NCBI GenBank assembly: GCA_014116815.1
Contig: JACGYV010000007.1
Location: 1-64,000, forward strand
Direction of reading: 5' to 3'
Origin: Holosporaceae bacterium 'Namur'
Lineage (GTDB): Bacteria > Pseudomonadota > Alphaproteobacteria > Rickettsiales > Midichloriaceae
DNA: 64,000 nucleotides
Shown in pieces: positions 62,588 to 64,000 of this stretch. Position 1 is the stretch's first letter. Each line of letters begins with the position of its first letter. Position numbers and translations under genes: made by a program. The notes below the pieces were generated by a model. The model did not search any database and was not told the origin of the DNA. It worked only from the letters and a program-made list of their open reading frames with translations.

Positions 62588-64000
62588 TGACAGAAAGAAC
62601 TATTACTGTAGCTTACGGTGACGGCATTGGCCCCGAGATAATGGAAGCTACGCTTTTCATACTGAAAGAGGCAGGAGCAAAGCTTAATATAGAAACCATA
62701 GATATCGGTGAAAAGTTATATCTCAAAGGTTTCGGATCGGGAATTTCTAAAGAGGCATGGGAGACGGTAAAGCGTAATAAAATTATTTTAAAATCACCGA
62801 TTACCACCCCTCAAGGTAAGGGGTATAAAAGCCTTAACGTAACTTTTAGAAAAGGCTTGGGGTTATTTGCTAACGTGCGCCCGACTGTTTCATATTATCC
62901 TTATATTGAAAGCAACCACCAAAAGATGGATATGGTGATTGTGAGAGAAAACGAAGAAGATTTATATGCCGGTATTGAATATCGCATGACTGCTAACAGT
63001 AGCGCATGTTTTAAGCTTATATCCAGGCAGGGCTGTGAGAAAATCATAAGATATGCTTTTGAATATGCACTCCTTAACAATAGGAAGAAAGTAACTTGTG
63101 TTTCTAAAGATAACATAATGAAAGTTACCGATGGTTCTTTCCACGCTATATTTGACGAAATTGCACCTCTCTATCCTGAGATTAAGACTGATCACTTTAT
63201 AGTCGATATCGGAGCGGCAAAAATTGCTTCTCGCCCGGAGCTCTTTGATGTTATAGTGACCCTGAATTTATATGGTGATATTATTTCCGATATAGCTGCG
63301 GAAGTATCAGGCTCGGTAGGCTTAGCGGGAAGCGCTAATATTGGAGAGAATTATGCGATGTTTGAAGCAATCCACGGTTCTGCTCCCGATATTGCAGGTA
63401 AAAAGATGGCTAACCCTTCAGGGTTATTAAATGGTGCAATAATGATGCTTGAATACATCGGGCAAGCTGATGTGGCGGTAAAAATCCAGAATGCCTGGCT
63501 TAAAACGATTGAAGAGGGAATCCATACCGCTGATATTTATAAAGAAGGTAAAAGTAAGAAAAAAGTTGAGACTATGGAATTTGCTAAAGCAGTCGTGGAA
63601 AATTTAGGTAAAAAGCCTGTACATTTTTCTCCTCTGGCTGAGCGCGAAGCTAAGCTTATTAATTTACCAAAAATGGAGCTTGATACACAAAACAAAGAGA
63701 TTATCGGAGTAGATTTTTATATTGAAGACAGAAGTGCCAACCCGAAGGCTATAGCTGAGCAAGTGAAGGCTTTACACCCTAAATTAGAACTTGAAAATAT
63801 TTCGCAAAGAGGAATTAAAGTTTGGCCGGAGAATGAGGTGGAAAACCTGTCCTATGATTTATGGCGTTTAAGGTATATTTCTTCAAATGCAGATCATAAA
63901 CTTAGCCAAAAAGATATTTTAGAACTGAGTGAGGCGATTTCAAACAAAGGTGTAGAGATCAGCACTATTCAAATGCTTTATGTGTTTGAGGGAATGGCCG
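62588..64000 (+). CDS. icd: NADP-dependent isocitrate dehydrogenase, rickettsial type (3' end cut by window)
   Basis: The frame from ATG 62588 stays open to the window end (471 codons). It shows ITVAYGDGIGPEIMEA, LKSPITTPQGKGYKSLNVTFRKGLGLFANVRP (read in pieces), VIVRENEEDLYAGIEYR, LNLYGDIISDIAAEVSGSVGLAGSANIG and FEAIHGSAPDIAGKKMANPSGLL, the complete isocitrate dehydrogenase core. An extra C-terminal domain of about 130 residues (EIIGVDFYIEDRSANPKAIAEQ) distinguishes the rickettsial/Thermus-type enzyme of about 480 residues. It oxidises isocitrate to 2-oxoglutarate in the TCA cycle. Only a few residues should be missing. Confidence 0.95.

Overview
The window is an AT-rich bacterial chromosome segment. 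Gene content points to an alphaproteobacterium of the order Rickettsiales, probably outside Rickettsia itself and closest in style to the Midichloriaceae (amoeba, protist or arthropod endosymbionts). The support is: a split complex I operon (nuoJKLMN) with an NDUFS6-like zinc protein nearby; a CobT-like protein with no visible cobalamin pathway; pieces of an alphaproteobacterial gene transfer agent (GTA); a rickettsia-style long isocitrate dehydrogenase; a Sam/EamA-type DMT transporter; and several long, lysine/asparagine-rich orphan proteins that look host-adapted. The CcoS homologue suggests a cbb3 oxidase, which Rickettsia lacks. The lineage call is inference from gene content, not from a phylogeny.

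Layout. 1-452: one IS3-family element inserted into another. 555-631: initiator tRNA. 726-5194: small orphan genes and a 1190-residue helical protein. 5239-8281: divergent rsmI and lppC/lpoA-like genes, then an orphan. 8700-16284: nuoJKLMN, birA, an NDUFS6-like protein and tsaC. 16289-16476: a MITE-like inverted-repeat element. 16545-25863: chromosome maintenance and metabolism (xerD, topA, gamma carbonic anhydrase, HU, DMT permease, recO, ccoS-nusB-ribH, tRNA-Leu, ferredoxin). 26013-33489: malic enzyme, an Rpn-type nuclease/transposase, an M16 peptidase, a quinone reductase and a PAS-only membrane protein. 33601-41992: DUF2335 pair, tRNA-Arg, an RND efflux pair, nhaA and a CobT-like vWA protein.

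42139-52673 is the accessory heart of the window. It holds HK97-type portal, prohead protease and capsid genes, head-tail connector and adaptor, DUF3168, tail tube, DUF2460 and DUF2163 genes in the order known from GTAs. The block has no terminase, no tape measure and no NlpC/P60 or tail-fibre genes. Two opposite-strand host-type genes and a tRNA-Val interrupt it, and between the tail tube and DUF2460 genes sit three unrelated genes, one encoding a Pro/Gln repeat protein with SH3-ligand-like motifs. It is followed by an LRR protein with an F-box-like helix and a basic C-terminal patch (52823-54877), a candidate host-directed effector.

55044-64000 returns to core genes: O-antigen ligase/polymerase, Bcp peroxiredoxin, a membrane-anchored pseudokinase paired with a DUF2628 protein, rluD, a small membrane protein, nrdR, murG and icd (cut by the window end). 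No rRNA, CRISPR array or replication origin was recognised. All functional calls rest on reading motifs by eye; no database search was run.
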